Shown here piece after piece: positions 43,519 through 56,200 of a stretch of 64,000 nucleotides of DNA. The DNA comes from Thinopyrum elongatum (Eukaryota; Streptophyta; Magnoliopsida; Poales; Poaceae), in NCBI GenBank assembly GCA_011799875.1, contig CM022298.1:263307757-263371756 (forward strand), in the 5' to 3' direction. The number at the start of each line of letters is the position of its first letter. The stretch's first letter is position 1. Under the pieces are notes generated by a model. That model made no database searches. It saw only the letters and a list, made by a program, of their open reading frames with translations, and was not told where the DNA came from. Position numbers and translations under genes: made by a program.

Positions 43519-46500
43519 TACAAGAGATCTCATCCCGAGATCTAAGGATGGCACCGGAGAGAAGCGGAAGAGGAAGCGAAGAGGTAAAACTAAGTTGCTT
43601 CTTTGACAAACGAGTGAAACCACGAACCTTGAGAGGTTGAAACTTGAAGAAATGACATGACGGAGATAATGAAATTGAAAACACTCCGTGAGACAAGAGG
43701 AACAAGGAATACGATGAGAACAAAGAGGCTGAAGGGATAAGATAGGCTTTGAAACCATTCCGGTTAAAACGAGATGAGAAAGGAAGAATTCGGGCAGCAC
43801 TGCGGTTGAAAATGGAAGGAATAGAACATGAACTTCACAAAATGAAAGCACTTGGATGAGACTCCGGTTACAAGAGGAATGATAGACACATCACTCCGGT
43901 TAAATGGACAAGCAATAAAAGAACATGATCTTGACAACACAAGATGATGGGTCGAAGAGAGCAACATCACAATGCCTCCGGAACAAATGAAAGAATTGAA
44001 TGAAAAGAACGGAGAAGAAAACAACATCTTCTATCTCAAATGAATTTGAAAGAGCATCCTTAGGAGAAAGGCTTGAACAGAGTTGTTGGAAAATCCACAA
44101 CGAAAAGAATAAGCTTGTTGTGGGCTTATGGAAACATTTCAACAATTTGAGGTGAAATCCTGCCACTAACGGAATCAAATGCTTGCTTGAGAGGAAAGAA
44201 GAGATGCAAAACTCCACTTCAAAAGATAAGATCGAAAGAATTGCACTTTGGAATGCAAGATGAAGACTACTTGAACTCCTCAAAACAAAACATGTGTTGA
44301 GCACCATGTTTATTTTAGAGTATAGCTTGGCGGATCTTAACTTCGAGAGAAATCTTGACGAACAATTGAAGAATGAAAGGAATCTTTGATGAACCACCAT
44401 GTAGAGCCTCCATAAAGAACTCCGGTAATAAAAGGATGATAGAAAGAAAGAGAAGTTGAAAACACAAGGTGAAGCCTTGCAATGATTTAGATGGACCTTC
44501 GTGAAAATATAATGAAGAAACTTGGAACTCCGGAAAAGAAAAGATGAAAAACTTAGAACCGAGAAATCGATATCATGAACGATCTCCGGAAGAAAGAATT
44601 AAATCATCTCGAAGAAACAAGAATAAGAATTATGTCATGATTATCCTTCATCAACTTAAATTGATGACAAGCAATGGATTTGGCATACTACTTATTCTCG
44701 TTGAAAAGGATTAAGGAGAGATATAGCGCAAACTTGGGAAAGTCTTCAATGAATCGCCGGTAAGACTTGGAAGGAACAAATGATTTGGTATGATAACAAA
44801 GGAAGAGGAATCTTGAATGAACCACCGTAAGAATTTAAAATGAACGAAGAAAAGAATGCCTCACCGGTAAGAATTAGAAAACAAACGAAGATACTTGAGT
44901 GAATTTAGATATAAGAGAACAAAGAGATCATGAGCTGGCTAGGGAATACTTGAACGATGCACCGAAACAATTGGGGAATGAGAGCTGAATGTTGAGAACG
45001 AATAATCTTCTGAAATGATGGCCTTCGGATGATCGAGAAATGCTTCGGATGGGTGTGAAGAGAATCCTCACAATCGGAAACGATTTGAGAGGATGGCATC
45101 CAGCTTGAACTACGCATCTCCAAGAGAACGGACAAAGATTTAGGGAAAATTCTTCTTCGGTCTTCAAATGCAGAGAATGACGATGAGAAACACCTTGAAG
45201 AATTTTGAGATACTCCGGAAGAATGAAGAATGTAAAGGTTAAACCAACGATGAAAAGAATTTGATAGATCTTGGAGAAAGACATCTGACTGACGAAAATT
45301 CATTCTTATGTCAAATTTTGAAAAGAATTTGAGAATAGCTCCAGAAAAATTTAGAAGAGTCAGGTAAGATCCTGGAAAAAGACCTGTGGGTTAGGGCCCA
45401 CTCAAAGAAACACCGTTGAGAATGATCGGTTGAGAGAGAGATGATGCGCGGGAACGATTGAAAGACTTAAATAAGGTGACAACCTCGAATTAACTTGAAT
45501 GCAACAACTAATCTTCTGAGATGTCCTCAGCACTCCGGATATGAATAGAGAGTGGTGAATAAATAAGGAGAGCCCTGGATAAGAAATTTCAACATGGCAA
45601 AACATGTGAAACAAGAGGAAGAGATATGATCAACATCGAAGCTTGAATTTAATCCACCAGAGAAAAAAAAGAGGACAAAGAATGAAAGAATGAAGAACTT
45701 GAAGCTCTTGTGCATCTTCTCGAGGAATCACCGGATAAGAACATAGAAGGAAAAGAATGAAGAGGCTTCACATCAATAAAATGGATACTTGATTACGATA
45801 TTTGAGTTCTTGAAGGAAAAGGGTGGGATGGTGGGAAAACAAAGGCAACTTGGGACAGATGAAACAAACACCGTTGCGAAGAACTGAGAATTGATCTAGC
45901 AAATATTGAAAGGATATGATTAACTTGAAGAGAAGCACGTCGGTTGGAAAAGAATTGAAATGACAATCTCGATGATCAAGAAGAATTAGCACTCCCATAA
46001 AAATATGAGAACACCGCTTAGGAAAAGGTATGGAATCAACACTTGACAATGAAGCAACTCGAATACTAGAAATAAAATAAAACAAAGGATTAGGCTTGCA
46101 AAATAAGCCGAAAACAAACGTATGATAGATATTTCGTCCAAAATTTTCGTGGTGGGGCCCACACGGGCTCGATCGTACAGTACCATCATGTACAAGGCAG
46201 TGCACATGACATACGAAGCGTCCCCGAGCCATAGCAAAGCTACACAGGGCTCTTTAAGACACAACGAGACCACTGTAAAACCAACCGTGGACAGGCGGAC
46301 CACTAGACGTCGAACCCCAATCTCATATCATGCATCTGTCAGAAAGATATCCTGGTAACTACTTGAATTCCCACCTATGAACTCCCGAAACTTTCTGGTT
46401 ATGCAATCTGGTGTTGGGGATACAGGGAGACACAAATATCTCAAACAACTAACAAGCCCTACGCTCCAATTGTATCCATCCATCAACACATAACCAAGAA

Positions 46501-46998
46501 ACCTTCGGAAATTGTGTACCTCAGACCTTCGACAACATCTGATATACTAGCTGTGGCAATACATCTGATCGCTCTCCCCAGTACTGGGTGTCGTCAAACT
46601 ACTCTCACCACAAAGAGTATAGAAGCGTTTTCGATGTCGGCGTCCTCTGGTATTCCGCAACTGAAACGATAAACACTGTGACGAAAACACCTTGGAGCTC
46701 AACTCCCCGGGACACTGCCACAACCCCTAAATGTCAGGAGGCAGCAAGACAGAATTCCCGTCACACCGATATCGGAACGATTCCACAATACCCGATTGAT
46801 CCTAAAAAAAAATTTGAGTGAAAAAGGATAGAAGAGTGGAAAAACACCTACGTCACGAGTCCTCACCAGAGCGACGAAGGGGATGAGGAGTAAAAAGAAT
46901 TCCTACTCACTGATATATAACTAGACTCAAATAGTTTTTTTTCTAGACTCAACAACGGCAGCGGTTCGATCAATCAAGGGGGCTCCTAAGGTCGGTAA

Positions 46999-47011
46999 GC
47001 CTCTGATACCA
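46999..47011 (-). promoter_or_regulatory. Primer binding site (initiator Met tRNA) of the LARD-like element
   Basis: The minus strand reads TGGTATCAGAGGC four bases inside the 5' LTR. The first 11 bases match the usual plant iMet primer site. It fixes the orientation. Confidence 0.85.
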
Positions 47012-47014
47012 ACT

Positions 47015-50000
47015 TGTAGTGCCAATATGCGATTCTATCCCAATCACGTGATGAATTCATGATTGGGGCACAATCGCATTTCGAGCGCATAGCAAGGTGG
47101 ATATCATTACAACATACCATATACTGAATAGATGAGAATACAAGATAAAGGCTTACACTCGCCACAAGCTACAACATGAATACAACAGTTCATCAATACA
47201 TAGCAATCATCATACAGAAGAGCAGGATCCGACTACGGATGAAATCAAACGAAAAAGGAAAACGACATCCACCCTGCTAGTCCCAGGCTCCCGACCCGGA
47301 ACCTATCCCTTGATCGAAGAAGAACAAGAACTCCAAAAGCAATCAAGCATCGCTCTCACGTCAGATCATCGCATTACCTGTACCTGCAACTGTTGTTGTA
47401 GTAAACTGTGAGCCACGAGGAGTCAGCAATCCCATTACCATGGGTATCAAGACTAGCAAAGCTTAATGGGTATGGAATGGATAAGTGGTGAGATTGCAGC
47501 AAGCACAAAGCATTGTATGGTGGCTAACTTACGAGTACAAAAATAAGATGAGAAACTACGCAAACGGTCGCAAACTAGTAATGATCAAGAAGTGATCCTG
47601 AACTACTTACGTTCAAACATAACCCAACCGTGTTCTCTTCACGAACTTCGTCGAAAAGAGACAATCACGGTTACACACGCGGTTGGTGTATTTTAATTCG
47701 GATCTGGTGTCAAGTTCTCTATAACCGGATATTAAAAATTCCCATCTGTCACATAACCGCGGGCACGGCTCTCGAAAGTATAAACCCTGCAGGGGTGTCC
47801 CAACTTAGTCCATGACAAACTCTCACGATCAGCGGAGGCAATTCTCCATCTTGGGGACAACAAGATCAAAATCGGAATCCCGGTGCACAAGACATTTCGA
47901 CAATGGTAAAACAAAACCAGCAAGACCGCCCGATGTGCCGACAAATCCCGATATGAGCCGCACGTATCTCGTTCTCAGGGCACACCAGATGGGCAAGACA
48001 TCGGGTTGGCTGAGACCCTGGTTGCCCAGGGGGCGCCGGACATCGCCCGGTTTGGACCAACACTCATGAGGAGCACTGGCTCGGGGGGTTGATTAAAAGA
48101 ACTCGGGGGCCGGCAGGTCCCTATGCAAGTTTTAGTTGTTACTAGGCAAATGGTAAAACTAATGTTGGGCCTTGCTGGAAGAGTTTTATTCAAAGCGAAC
48201 TGTCAAGGGGGGCCCATAAACCCCGACCGTATTAGGAACGCAAAATCAAGGAACATAACACGGGTATGACGGAAACTAGGGCGGCAAGAGTGGAACAAAA
48301 CACCAGGCAAAAGGCCGAGCCTTCCACCCTTTACCAAGTATATCGATGCATTAATTAAATAAGAGATATTGTGATATCCCATGACATCCATATCCCAACA
48401 TGAAACAACCTGCAACTGCACCTGCAACTAGCAACGCTATAAGAGGGGCTGAGCAAAGCGGTAACATAGCCAAACAACGGTTTGCTAGGTAGGGGAAAAA
48501 TGTTAGAGGCTTATCATGGCAATTTGGGAGGCTTGATAAACAAGTGGTAGGTAGCGCGACATAGCGATAGCATCATGACAACTAGCAAAGCAAAGATAGT
48601 AATGGTATCCAGGATAATAATCATCTTGCCTGAAATCCCGCTAGGAAGAAGACCGAATCCATGAAGTAGACAAACCAACGTAGACAAACGGATCCTCACA
48701 ATCGCAACGTAACCGGAACTATCGAGAAGAAGCATAACCGGAAAGAAGCAAACAACATGGTAAACAACCATCACATAAACATGACATGATGCACAATCAA
48801 GTATGATGCATGTCTGGTTTAATGAGGCATGGCAAAGTGCAACAAACAATACTACAAATTAAGTGAAGCTCAATATGCAACGAGTTGCATATTGACGAAA
48901 CACCACATTCAATGATTTAGTTCGCTCTCGTTTATGCTACACATCAAGATTAAATGTTGGTTTACATGGCAAGAGGTGAAGCATAAGTAAACTAACTATT
49001 TAGATAAGTTTAAATGAGGCCGGAACAACGAACAACAATTCTGGGAAAACCTCATACGCATATTTTGAATTTGCTACTGTTCTTCCCTATACACAATTTT
49101 AGAGTTGTTAAACAGCAAAAGTAAGTGCACCAAGTTAATCTATGTATTTTTTCACCCCATTTACTTATAAAGTTTATTAAATTCTGAGCTACGGTTATTT
49201 AGTTATGAAATAAATCATTTTAGTATGTCATTTATGCAAATTAAATGCAAACATCAATTTAAACATTTTTAACATGGATGAAAGTTGCATATTATGAAAC
49301 TAGATGAAATTCTAAGCATTTTACATATATAAAGCATTTTAATCCGATGCATGGTTGTGAAGTTATTAAATGCATGAAGTATGAGGGTTTTTCTGTAAAA
49401 TAGTAATTCTCTGGATTATTACGCAAATTCGCAGACTTGAAAAAAAAACACTACGTGGGCCAAAACTGATGGACGGACTGGGCTTCTCACCATGGGCCAA
49501 GGCCCAAGTTGGTGGAGGAGGTAGCAGGCTGGCTGAGGAGCTTGAGCAGGCTGGGCCTTGGTCAACAGGCGAAGAGGAGGTGGCCCAGGTGCGGTCAGCG
49601 AGCAGTCGACAGGCGCGGCGTGCGCTCGAACGACTCGAGGCAGAGGCGCCGTCCTCCTCTGCTTGATGCAGAGGTACGAGTCGGGCGCGGCGGCTTCAGG
49701 CGAGGTGGACGGCAGGGAGGCTAGACGGCGGTGGGACGGAAGGATTCGACGCGGGACCACGAGGATGGCTGCCGGCGGCTCGATGTAGAGGAGCAGCAGC
49801 GGACCGGGGGGGGGGGGGGGGGGGGGGGGGTGTGTGGGCTCCAGCAGGAACTTGGCGGGACGGCGGCTTGACGCGGGACTCCGGCGAGGCTTGGGGAGGC
49901 GCGGATCCAGGGGAAGGAGGCGGCTCGCGGCGGCGTCTTGGGCGGCGCTGTGAAGACACGGGAGAGAGAGCAACGTGAGTTGGAGAGAAGGGAGTAGGAG

Positions 50001-51063
50001 AAAAAGAGGCGGAAGAGAAGGGGAAGGACAGGAACGGCCTGGTCGTGGCCTCGTCGGCCGGCGGGGTGGAGCTCCGGCGGTGGCTGTACTCGGCCAGGGA
50101 GGAGGCAGGAGCCAGGGGGCGCGTGGGAGGTGGTGCTCCGGCGTGGAGGCGCGCTCGGAGACGAGGCGCACGGCTGCGGGGCCCCGAGGTCGGCAGGGAG
50201 GCCTCGGGCGCGAGGATGGATCGAGGAGCTCGGCTCCTGGACGAGGGGAGGTTGGAGAGGAAGGGCACGGGCGACTAGCTTGGATAGATGGAAGGTCAGC
50301 GGCGCGTGGATGTCCTGGAGTTGGACGCCGTCGAGGGAGCTGGCTGCTCGAGGAGGCGGCGCTGGTGGAGCGAGGTTCTCGGGGACGAGCGAGCAGAGGA
50401 GCTCAGGGTGAGCTGCAGGATTTGGGCGGCGGCGGTGGTTGGACAAGAGGGGAAACCGAGAAGGTGGAGGCTGCGATTGGTCTCGGGTGGAACTGGATCG
50501 GGAGGATCCCGAGGGGGATTCTGTGGAGTGGCGGCGGCGCGAGGGAAGGAAGGGTGGACGAGACAGGCTAGGACTAGGGTTTAGCCTGACTAAATAGGTA
50601 GGTGGGTTAGAGTTATGGGTCTTTGGACCCTCCGATCGTAATCGGACGGTCGAGAATAAATATGTTAGGTCGACCAAACAAATAACCGAAAATATTTTAG
50701 GGATGTTTGGGGATGATCCGGACCCAACGGTAACGACAGCCCGGTTCGGGTTCAGAGAAGTTTTCGGACGCGCACGACGGATCTGAGTTCTGTTTAGAGA
50801 GGGGTAAGGCGGTCACGGTCAAGAGGGAAGCAAAAACCCGATTGGTCTGGAACGGTCAACGAAGGCAAAGCGGTCTGAGGGAAGGTGATGAAGGCAAAGG
50901 GAGAAACGGCAACGACGAACGAATGCAAGTTTTTAAAACATGACGGCAACGGAGTGCCGATGCAATGCAAATGATGACATGATGAATGCAACAACCAAAT
51001 AAAACACACGGTGACAACGAAATGCATGGAAGGCGTCTGGAGCGTCGGTCTCGGGTCGTTACA
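47015..51063 (-). repeat. 5' LTR of the LARD-like element
   Basis: TGTAACGACCCGAGACC...GGCACTACA on the minus strand. It aligns end to end with the 3' LTR, with mostly transition differences. Confidence 0.9.
49806..49830 (+). repeat. Homopolymer of 25 G in LARD 5' LTR
   Basis: Seven bases longer than its counterpart at 42270. Length may be affected by slippage or assembly. Confidence 0.85.
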
Positions 51064-51068
51064 CTTGG
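51064..51068. repeat. Right TSD of the LARD-like element (cttgg)
   Basis: Matches 39471-39475. Confidence 0.92.
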
Positions 51069-53001
51069 TGACGAGCACGTTGCTGATGGTAGGCTAGTAG
51101 AGCATCGGGAGAGTGCCGGCAGTTGCCGCGCACTTGAGCTGATCGGATGAGCTGAAGGTGATGGTGCACTTGGACCACCTGAGCGGATGCGTTGCCTCGA
51201 GCTTGTGGAGGGCCGTGTTCACCTCATGGGCAAACTGCTTGAAGATGCGATGAGAGGCAGGGGCCTGAGCGCCGCCCAGGATGCAGGCGATGGCACGAGG
51301 CTCCTGGAAGCCCCCAGCCCCCTCGTCCTGGTGGTGGTCATCATTCCTTCTTGGTGGTGGCGACAACAGAGGAAGGCCAGCGTTGCCCTGAGGATGGTCC
51401 TCACGAGGCTGGTCCCTCCAGGGGCCCTTGCGAGGCTGGCCCTGCCAGCGGTCCTCACGAGGCTGATCGCGCCATTCCTGGCGGGGGTCGCGGCCGTCCC
51501 AGCATCCTCCACCTCGGCCTCCTCCGCGGCCGTAGCCTCGGTCGCTGCGCTCAGGGCGTCGACCGAGGCGCCCGTCGCGGATGGCCCTGAGCTCCTGGCA
51601 GTCGTTGGTGTTGTGGCTGTGCACGTTGTGGAAGACGCAGAATGGGCGGCTGCCCTTGGATGACTCTGGGTGGTCACATCCGCGCTTCATCTCTGGTTCG
51701 GCCACGAGCACGGCCGGTCCCTTGCGCTTCATGTCCTTGGCTTTGGCCTTCTTGTCTTCTGGGTCAACCCCTGGGAGCTCCAGGAGAGAGAGGCGACCTT
51801 CCTCAGCTCTCGCGCAGATGGTTGCCATGTTGAACATCTCCAGAGCCGTGCACAGGTCCTCATGTATGGCGAGCTCCTCCTTCATCTTGACGTCGCGGAC
51901 GCCATAAGTGAACGCCAAGATGATGGCCTCGTCCGACACCTTGGGGATCTTGAGGCGGACGCTGTTGAAGCGCTGGATGTACTTCTGCAAGGTCTCTCTT
52001 GGCTGCTGCTTGATGCGCCGCAGGTCACCCGCAGCTGGTGGACGGTCGCGAGTGCTCTGGAAGTTGGCGACGAAACGCTCTCACATTTCGTCCTAGGAGG
52101 AGATCGATCCCGTGGGCAGGTTCAGGAGCCATGAGCGCGCACCATCCATGAGGGCAATGGGAAACCAGTTCGCCATAACCTTCTTGTCGCTGTTGGCTGC
52201 CTCGATGCTCAGCTCATAGAGCTGCAGGAACTCGGCAGGGTCGGGGGTGCCGTCGTAGCGCGGAGGCAGGTCGGGCTTGAACTTCCCCGGCCAGACGACG
52301 CTCCGTAGCTCCGGAGTGAATGCGCGGCAACCCGTTGTGGTCACGGGAGCCCGTCGTGGAGGTGGAGCCTGGTCTTGGTGCTCGCACGCCACCACTGCAG
52401 GCGGCGCGCGGTCTTGACGTGGCGGTGCTGGGAGTGCACGAGCATCTTCTTGCGGCCGCTGCACCAGCTGGCAGCTTTCTTCTTCACGCGCCGGTGCCCT
52501 GCGCAGCGGGTCACGCTATGGGGCCTCGCGCCCCGGCCCAAGGGAGATGTCTTGACGGGGAGGTGGAGGAGGTCCTCCGTGGGCTACGTCACCCGCAGCA
52601 GGCGGCGGGTGAGGCAGCGAGCGAGACGGTGCAGGAGAGTCCCCGGCGGCGCTGACAAGCTCGGCGATGCGGTCCAGCCAGTCTTCGTAGAGGTCATCGA
52701 CGGGGCGGTAGCACAGGAGCTCGCGCACCATGAGCAACGCAGCCTGCGCGTTCGCCGGCCCGCGATTAGCATGAGACGACGAACCAGCTGGAGTCAGCGA
52801 CGGGGTGGCGGTGCACCCATCCCGCCGCAAAGGAGGGTGCAGCGACGAAGCTTGCTGCTCGTGCCCCACGGGGCCGATGGCGGCGTTCGCCACTGGAGAC
52901 GGGGGACGGCGAGGGCAGCCATCACCCGCAGGCGCTGTCTGAGCGATGCGGGCGGCGAGGGCGGCCCGGCGCTCAGTGCGAGCTCGACGAGCGTCAGCCA
53001 T
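51069..53001 (-). pseudogene. Gag of E
   Basis: The ATG at 53001, about 70 bases after the LTR, opens MADARRARTERRAALAAR. After a frameshift near 52520 the conserved core follows: FKPDLPPRYDGTPDPAEFLQ, KKVMANWFPIALMDGARSW, ETLQKYIQRFNSVRLKIPK. The 51094-51990 part is open for 298 codons. The knuckle FCVFHNVHSHNTNDC has the family spacing CX2HX4HX4C and is complete here. An Arg/Gly-rich tail with RDQPRED-type repeats follows. The C-terminus leads into the protease, which the LARD interrupts. Stops near 52095, 52083 and 51095. Confidence 0.85.
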
Positions 53002-53055
53002 GGAAGCGCTGGAGCGGTGGTGGGTCGACCAGCGGGGGAGAGTCTCCGACGCACC

Positions 53056-53073
53056 CCTACCTGGCGTGCCAAA
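53056..53073 (-). promoter_or_regulatory. Primer binding site of E
   Basis: The minus strand reads TTTGGCACGCCAGGTAGG next to the 5' LTR. D has TTTGGCGTGCCAGGTAGG. The tRNA was not identified. Confidence 0.65.
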
Positions 53074-53262
53074 TGTCGGATTTCGGGTTCCGCAAACCCT
53101 TGAGAGGTTCGAACTCTAGGGTGCGTGCGAAGAACTCGTCTTCCCCAGTATGCCTACTCGCTAATCTCACAGCCTAGCTCGACGAACTGTAAGGAAAAGA
53201 GACACAGCAGTTTACCCAGGTTCGGGCCACCTTGCGGTGTAACACCCTACTCCTGCTTTGTG

Positions 53263-53267
53263 GTGGA
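53263..53267. repeat. Left TSD of the 4.25-kb solo LTR (gtgga)
   Basis: Matches 57516-57520. The uninterrupted sequence ctttgtggtggattggcc is present in the other LTR of E (33413-33430). Confidence 0.9.
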
Positions 53268-56200
53268 TGTAACACCCGAAAAATTTAATCATGTTTTTAC
53301 TAAATAAAAATTTGGCCAGAAATAAAATTTTAAATTATATTAAGTCTTTTGTTATTTTCAGAGTATTTTCTGTTTCTGTTTTTGAAAATTCTTCCCTCCA
53401 TATAGAAATTTTGGACATAATATTGTGGCTTAGGAAGTTTTCTTAAAACATTTCAATTATAATGTAATAACAGTAAGAATTAATTTCATAATAAAATTTT
53501 GCCTCTAAAGAATTCCTTTAATAGCTATTTCATTAAATGCCTTTGTTGCACTACAACCATTTTAAATATTTCATTTAAAATCCCACAAAAATTTTGAGAG
53601 GTCAGGGGATGCCTACATATCACTTTTATACAAAAACCCAACTTTGTGTTTTGGAAAATTTTAGCAAACCATCCTCATCTTCATTCTGATCCAGTTTTGT
53701 AGTTTGTACTGCAACCCTATTTTATTTTGCCCTAATTGCCATGATATTTTTCATGCTTATAGTAATCCCCACCAACCCCTTAAGTACAGGAGATGAGACT
53801 CATTAGGATGGTATAACCACATGAAATAAAGCCCTCCAGTTTCTGTCCAGAAATGGTTTTCTCAAAAACTTGCACTATCAATATTTTTATTTTTCCAAAC
53901 TAACCTTGCCATCCTAGTTTGAACCTAAAGAGACGCCAACCTGGTAATTTTGGTGGCCAGAGTAGTTCCCTAGGTGGTCTTGGCATTTTGTCAAACACCT
54001 AGAGTGCATGGCTAGATTTGGCACGATCCAAAGACTGTATTGGGAAGTTGCCTCCTTGACCTAACCAGAATGTCTAATACCCTCCCCTATACATTTATCC
54101 TAGCCCTGTCAACTTTCATTAGCATCCAGGCACGTTTAGTTGCCCTGGCATTTTGTCAAGCACCTGTCGTGCGTGCACTGGGCGCGGCCAGAGCGTGCGT
54201 TCTGCACGCGTCGGCACCGAGCTGCTGCCGCCGCTCGGCTGCCTCCCCCTCTCGTCCTGATCTTCCTATGGATTAGCTCGACCGCCCAGGAGCTAACCGA
54301 CATCTCCCCTCGGCCGCTAGTGCCGGCCACCGCCGACCACCGCCGTCCAAATCACCGCCCGACGAATTCCCCTCCGCCACGTCTCGGTCCGCTTAAATGC
54401 TAACAACTCGACCTCATCCGCGGGCGACCATCGTCCCCACCGACCCCACTGACCTCCCCACCGACCCCAACGGCCTCGCCACCGTCCTCCTCCACCATTA
54501 ATGGCTGCTGCCACCTCGGCCACCTTCTGGAAACCGCGGACCGACCTCGCCCTCGCTATATAAACGCCACTGCAAGCACTCCATCGACGGCGGGACCTCT
54601 CCACACCTCCCTGAAATCCTCCTCGAGCAGCCCCATGACCTTAAGCGGTCATCTTCACCGTCTCCGATGCCCACGGCCACCGTCACATTTTTGACGATTT
54701 CGACGCCACCCGAGACTCCCCCTCTTCACTCTCTGCACCAGAGGCTCCCTCGTGGTCTCGCAAACCCTTTCCCCCACCCAATTTTGCTTGGGAACCACCA
54801 TGGGTGAAAGCCCCGATTCGCCGTCGCCGGAGATTCCGCGGGATAGCTCACCGCCATAGACTAGGTGGACCCTGGAGACCGTGTCGTACCTCACCATGAT
54901 CGCCAGGAGTTCCTGAGCACGGCGGTGTGCTCCTCCCCTGGAGCCATGCCTCTAATCACCGGCGAGGTTCGCCGGAAGCCGCTCCTCCGCTCGGTCAGAG
55001 GAGGAAGAGGCCGGATTGACCAGGGTCAAACCCGACAGGCGGGCCCTCTCTGTCAGTGACCCAACACCCGCCAGCTCGGCTTAAGTGGACACGGGCTCCC
55101 GCGGGACCGTCTCTGCGCGGGAAAAGCGTATTCACCGGGATACGCCTTCGACGTCAACCGTTTTTCGCGCAGTTGATCGCCTGGGCTCGGCCCAGTAACA
55201 CCAGAACTATACAGTGCTCAGGGCGCATCTTTGTTTCTTTACCTTTTTGCTTTTTCAAAATATTTTTAGATATTTCTACTGTGGACATTTCTAACCCAAA
55301 TTTAATTATTCAAATTTCTGTAGACTTATAAAATCATGCTCTATTAAACTAGATAGGGTAAACATTTTTGATAAGCTTAGTTTTTGTTAAATCTATTAAA
55401 AGGCCCATTTAACCATTTATTTTAGCTTAGAAAATTCCGAGTATATTCATATTAACTCCAAATAAATTGATTCTTTTTCTGTTATTTCTCATTTTTCATC
55501 TAGTTTATTTTAGTATTTATTTCACAAATTTTCCAGACAACTTTTTAGCACTGTTGTTGCTATATGTGGTAATTCAAATATTTTTGAAAATAGGAATTGG
55601 AGGGAAGATAAAATTTTCAAACATTTGGAGTGCACCCCACACTTCTGCATGCTCAAGGCAAGCATCTTGAACATTTGATATGGTGATTGCATGGTTAATT
55701 GTTTGCATGAATAAAAAAATTATGCATAGGTTGAATTCAAATAAAATTTGCATGCATGTAGTGTTGGCATGTTTCATCGTATCGTGCATCGTGTGTTTGC
55801 CATGACTAACTTGCAGGAGCAGGCCTAAGAGAAATACTATTACCGCCAGAAGGGTGATCACGTTGGAGCATGATCATGCCTTGGTTGTTATGCATGTTGG
55901 AGCATGCAAAGGGTTGTGGCCCTGTTTGGTATTGCTGTTAAAAGAATACCTTGTTGAGCTAACCACTGCAGGAAAACTTGAACCTCCTGAGTCGACCATA
56001 GATCGAGTCTTGTTCCGGTAACCCCCATACTTGATTCGTGCTGCCACTTGTCCCTACCACAGGTGGGGTACGGTTCAGTAAGTTGTTAACCCCTTTCCGT
56101 GCACACACCACATAGAGGGCTACAATCAGGGTTTCCACGATCATGGACTAAATCCTATCATCAGGTCAGGGGGCATGGGTGTTTCCGGTTGTGTCCGAGA

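Larger units (their letters stand above)
43506..47014 (-). other. Internal domain of the LARD-like element
   Basis: 3.5 kb without a gag or pol motif. The plus strand is purine-rich (A-rich), so the genomic RNA is pyrimidine-rich. A short motif of type (A/T)CTCCGG(A/T)(A/T)A recurs about every 60-200 bp, e.g. at 43864, 43896, 43977, 44422, 44530, 44586 and 45213, with CACCGG variants at 44864 and 45729. LARD internal domains are known to be conserved though non-coding, probably for packaging and dimerisation. Confidence 0.7.
39476..51063 (-). mobile_element. LARD (Sukkula-like) large retrotransposon derivative
   Basis: The LTRs are 39476-43505 (4,030 bp) and 47015-51063 (4,049 bp), with an internal domain of 3,509 bp and a perfect TSD, cttgg. 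On the minus strand the 5' LTR ends GGCACTACA and is followed by TTGGTATCAGAGGC, an initiator-Met tRNA primer site. A polypurine tract precedes the 3' LTR. No gag or pol is present. LTRs of 4-4.5 kb around a 3.5-kb non-coding core match the known LARD/Sukkula elements of barley and wheat; the name is from memory. Nine differences were counted by eye in about 270 aligned LTR bases. Confidence 0.9.

Noticed and set aside
46990..47012. Fragment of a tRNA-Met gene
   Set aside because: Only the 3'-terminal complement is present, exactly inside the LTR, so it is a primer binding site.
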